Part shown: positions 5,932 through 8,283 of the stretch, piece by piece
Position numbering within the stretch: the stretch's first letter is position 1
Layout of the letters: each line of letters begins with the position of its first letter
DNA from: Desulfosarcina sp.
GTDB taxonomy: Bacteria > Desulfobacterota > Desulfobacteria > Desulfobacterales > Desulfosarcinaceae
DNA: 8,283 nt
NCBI GenBank assembly: GCA_030642405.1
Contig: DAOWNV010000109.1
Location: forward strand, 1-8,283
Reading direction: 5' to 3'
Made by a program: the position numbers and the translations under genes
The notes under the pieces: generated by a model
Told to the model about the DNA's origin: nothing
Databases searched by the model: none
The model's input: the letters and a program-made list of their open reading frames with translations, nothing else

Positions 5932-7494
5932 ATGACGGAAAATTTAGCTGACAATTTGATGCGCCGTGTTGCTTTAGGTGATTGTCTGAAAAGAACCGCC
6001 AAAAGAATTCCTGATAAGATCGCCATTATCGATGGGGAAAAGCAGATTACATATAAGGAATTCAACGAACAGGCAAATCAATTAAGCCATGCCCTGATGA
6101 ATCTCGGAATAAAAAAAGACGATAAGGTGGCTTATATGGGGTTGAATAGTATAACTCCCCTGGTCACTCTTTTTGGTGCAGTAAAAGCGGGCATGATCTA
6201 CGTTCCGATCAATCCCATTATGCAACCAAGTGAATTGCAATATGCCTTGGATCATGCCGACGTTAATGTAGTTGTTGTACAAGATCTTTTTCTGCCGGCG
6301 ATTGAGGGGGTAAAAGGGGAATTAAAAAAACTTAAGCAAATAGTAGTTGCCGGCGCTACATCAAGTGATGATCATGTTGAGTTTGAGAAATTCATTGACG
6401 GTTTTCCTGTAGACGAAGTGGAAGTAATTATCAATGATAGAGACCCGGCTTATTTTCTCTACACCGGTGGAACTACTGCCTTCCCAAGAGCTGCAATCCT
6501 GAGCCATTTGTCTGTCGTTATGCATACATACGCCTGGGGTATGGATATCAAGGCGGATAAAAGCTGGGTCATGCTCAATGCTATGCCTTTGTTTCATGTT
6601 GCTCAGTTAAATGGGTTTGCGATTCCAACCATTGTTGCCGGTGGTACGAATGTTCTGCTACCCAGTTTTGATATCGAGCAGATTCTCAAGAGTATTGATA
6701 AACATAAAGTTACCGGCATGGTGCTGTTGTCGCCACTGTATTCGGCTATGCTGAATCATCCCGATTTCGACAAGTATGACATGTCCTCATTAACTATGTG
6801 TGGATACTTTGGAGCTGTTATCTCGGAGTATCTACTGAAAGAAGGCATGGAGAAAATTTGTCCCAACTTTATGCTGGCTTTCGGACAGACTGAAATGAAC
6901 CCCTGTGTTACTTTTTTCAAACCGGAAGATCAGCTTAGGAAAATGAATACACTGGGTGACTCATGCATCGGTGTGGAAATCGCGGTAATGGACGATATGG
7001 GAAATATTCTGCCTTCAGGAGAAATCGGAGAATTTGTTTATCGCAGTCCGAATGTTACCGATGGCTATTACAAAGATGAGGAATCGAACAAAAGCGCTTT
7101 TGAATTCGGCTGGTTTCATAGTGGAGATCTGGGATATCTTGACGAGGAAGGGTACGTCTGCTTTGTTGACAGAAAAAAAGATATGATAAAGACCGGTGGA
7201 GAAAACGTAGCTTCAATAGAGGTCGAAAAATTAATCTACACTGATGCCAGAGTTGAGGAAGTTCATGTTATCGGTCTCGCCCACGAAAGATGGGGTGAAG
7301 CGATCACGGCATTTGTACAACCAAAAGCCGATCAGAAAATAACAAAAGAGGAAATCATCGCTCTGTGCAAAAGCAAATTAGCGGGTTTTAAAGTCCCGAA
7401 AAATGTTCTTTTGGTGGATGATTTTCCACGCTCCGGCACAGGTAAAACTCTGAAATATAAACTGAGAGTTTCAAACGAAGGCCTTTACAGTTAA
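5932..7494 (+). CDS. AMP-forming acyl-CoA synthetase (ANL superfamily)
   Basis: Converts a carboxylic acid, ATP and CoA to acyl-CoA, AMP and pyrophosphate through an acyl-adenylate; 520 residues, typical length. GGAG (5921-5924) is seven bases before the ATG. Motifs: phosphate loop YTGGTTAFPRAA (177-188), FGQTE (317-321), WFHSGDLG with Asp399 (394-401), hinge VDRKKDMI with Arg414 (412-419), GGEN (422-425) and the C-terminal SGTGK with catalytic Lys505 (501-505). The phosphate loop departs from the usual TSGTTGxPKG: Gly179, Ala183, Arg186 and Ala187 replace Ser, Gly, Lys and Gly. Lys505 is the kind of lysine inactivated by acylation in acetyl-CoA synthetase and related ligases, and the sirtuin gene upstream could reverse that. 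The 161-base gap to the sirtuin holds a T9 run (5889-5897) but no stem before it, so readthrough is likely. The acid substrate (fatty, aromatic or other) cannot be told from sequence. Confidence 0.92.
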   Translation: MTENLADNLMRRVALGDCLKRTAKRIPDKIAIIDGEKQITYKEFNEQANQLSHALMNLGIKKDDKVAYMGLNSITPLVTLFGAVKAGMIYVPINPIMQPSELQYALDHADVNVVVVQDLFLPAIEGVKGELKKLKQIVVAGATSSDDHVEFEKFIDGFPVDEVEVIINDRDPAYFLYTGGTTAFPRAAILSHLSVVMHTYAWGMDIKADKSWVMLNAMPLFHVAQLNGFAIPTIVAGGTNVLLPSFDIEQILKSIDKHKVTGMVLLSPLYSAMLNHPDFDKYDMSSLTMCGYFGAVISEYLLKEGMEKICPNFMLAFGQTEMNPCVTFFKPEDQLRKMNTLGDSCIGVEIAVMDDMGNILPSGEIGEFVYRSPNVTDGYYKDEESNKSAFEFGWFHSGDLGYLDEEGYVCFVDRKKDMIKTGGENVASIEVEKLIYTDARVEEVHVIGLAHERWGEAITAFVQPKADQKITKEEIIALCKSKLAGFKVPKNVLLVDDFPRSGTGKTLKYKLRVSNEGLYS

Positions 7495-7543
7495 GCTTAT
7501 ACCTTATAGAGCACCCTTAATCTATACTGTACTGCACCCAGCT

Positions 7544-7608
7544 TTTTGACACATCCATGATCAACCAATTACTTAAATGTTTTTGAGGTACTCATGGATG
7601 TGTCAAAA
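7544..7608. repeat. Perfect 17-base inverted repeat with 31-base loop
   Basis: TTTTGACACATCCATGA (7544-7560) and its exact reverse complement (7592-7608) flank 31 bases. It lies 49 bases after the ligase stop and 26 bases before the argA-like stop, between convergent genes. In RNA from either strand the U-rich end is on the 5' side of the stem and the A-rich end on the 3' side, with no U-tract after it, so it is not a standard intrinsic terminator. It could be an mRNA-end structure, a small repeat element or the ends of a decayed insertion. Confidence 0.75.
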
Positions 7609-7634
7609 TACCAATTTGAAGAGGATGATGCGTG

Positions 7635-8283
7635 TTATCTTCTTGAATCTTTGAAAAACATCTTCACATCCGGACTCTGTGTCTGCCGTTTGTTGTATTC
7701 CACAAGGCTTTCTTGAACAAAACCCAATTTTAAATAAAGGGCCTCTAAGCGCGGGTTGTTGGTCAAGGAGATGAACCGTGTGAATCCCTGAGATTTCATC
7801 AACGCAATAAAAGCGTTGACAGTGTGTACACCCACCCGCTGGCTGCGAAAACGAGTTGAGATAGCCAAGGCGCCAAGTTCTATGGTTTGTTCATCAATGA
7901 TCTTTTTCTCCACGCAACCCACAACGATGCCATCGATGGCTGTCACGTAAAAATGGTGTAGATGATTATTCAGGTAAGCTTTGCTACGAGGTTTTAAAAA
8001 TCCCGATCGTTTGTACATTTCAAGAATTCGATGGACGATGGCCACCTCTTCGTTGGTCCGAACCTGTCGGAAATCCTCCTCGAAGTTGTTAGCGATGAGA
8101 GTGCCCGACCCTTCAACGGTAAACAACTCGTGTTTGATGGTATTTTTTCCTGCCGGTAGAATATGAACACGGTCGCACTCCCCATCCTCAATCTTTTTAC
8201 AGATGCAGGTCATGGGTCCATTGAAGTTGACGTTGGCAATCAAGCTGTCGAAATCTTTCAGGGATTCACGTGCCCTGCCTGTC
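7635..8283 (-). CDS. argA: ArgA-like N-acetylglutamate synthase, C-terminal part (GNAT domain)
   Basis: The frame stays open to the right edge, so the gene begins outside the window; 215 codons plus the stop are visible. The first part (DRVHIL, then HELFTVEGSGTLI) matches the last strand and closing motif of the amino-acid-kinase-like domain of N-acetylglutamate synthases. A GNAT domain follows: VRTNEE at its start, SGFLKPRSKAYL, HFYVTAIDG-VVGC, ELGALAIS, an acetyl-CoA loop FRSQRVGVHTV, and LYLKLGF near the end. Such enzymes acetylate glutamate with acetyl-CoA in the first step of arginine synthesis, in the cytoplasm. The acetyl-CoA loop is a little off the usual R/Q-x-x-G-x-G/A, with His at the last position. 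It converges on the ligase gene. A TTG at 8243 could be read as a start, but the family-like sequence continuing upstream of it argues that it is internal. A general GNAT acetyltransferase is the alternative. Confidence 0.8.
   Translation of the reverse strand, partial: TGRARESLKDFDSLIANVNFNGPMTCICKKIEDGECDRVHILPAGKNTIKHELFTVEGSGTLIANNFEEDFRQVRTNEEVAIVHRILEMYKRSGFLKPRSKAYLNNHLHHFYVTAIDGIVVGCVEKKIIDEQTIELGALAISTRFRSQRVGVHTVNAFIALMKSQGFTRFISLTNNPRLEALYLKLGFVQESLVEYNKRQTQSPDVKMFFKDSRR

Noticed and set aside
7594..7716. 40-codon plus-strand frame with GAGG five bases upstream, beginning MDVSKYQFEEDD
   Set aside because: More than half overlaps the argA-like coding region on the opposite strand and its start lies in the inverted-repeat arm. 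No independent support beyond the spacing.
7635..8243. Treating the GNAT protein as the acetyltransferase partner (Pat) of the sirtuin-ligase pair
   Set aside because: Its upstream sequence carries the kinase-domain end typical of N-acetylglutamate synthase, it lies on the opposite strand and it matches the ArgA GNAT pattern, so arginine synthesis is the better reading.

Overview
The window looks like a chromosomal segment of a Gram-negative, probably anaerobic bacterium. My best guess is a Desulfobacterota (Deltaproteobacteria) relative. That rests on the gene styles: PolA followed by an SppA-like lipoprotein start, an ArgA-type acetyltransferase joined to a preceding kinase-like segment, and a stand-alone acyl-CoA ligase. 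No rRNA or tRNA gene is present to confirm it. I see no CRISPR array and no transposase gene.

Left part (1-3191): on the minus strand, a full-length DNA polymerase I gene (polA) has all three catalytic domains intact. It is followed 21 bases downstream by the beginning of an SppA-like signal peptide peptidase that runs off the window. Divergent from polA on the plus strand is a small cysteine-rich gene for a probable zinc-binding protein.

Middle (3233-4759, minus strand): a FetA-FetB type ABC transporter, with ATPase and membrane permease genes overlapping by 4 bases. It is preceded by a 24-codon open frame with a perfect Shine-Dalgarno sequence that ends 4 bases before fetA, a candidate leader peptide.

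Right part (4864-7494, plus strand): a sirtuin (NAD+-dependent protein deacylase) gene followed by an AMP-forming acyl-CoA synthetase gene, on the same strand and 161 bases apart. A 17-17-17 type promoter candidate (TTGACT, 17-base spacer, TAGTAT) overlaps a 12-base palindrome ahead of the sirtuin. The pair suggests that the sirtuin keeps the ligase active by deacylating its C-terminal catalytic lysine, as known for other acyl-CoA ligases. Both genes are visibly richer in A/T than the flanking genes. A perfect 17-base inverted repeat with a 31-base loop lies just after the ligase.

Far right (7635-8283, minus strand): the C-terminal part of an ArgA-like N-acetylglutamate synthase, cut by the window edge.

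The most interesting items are the sirtuin-ligase cassette, the fetA leader frame, the 11-cysteine small protein and the inverted repeat. Nothing here proves a new system.
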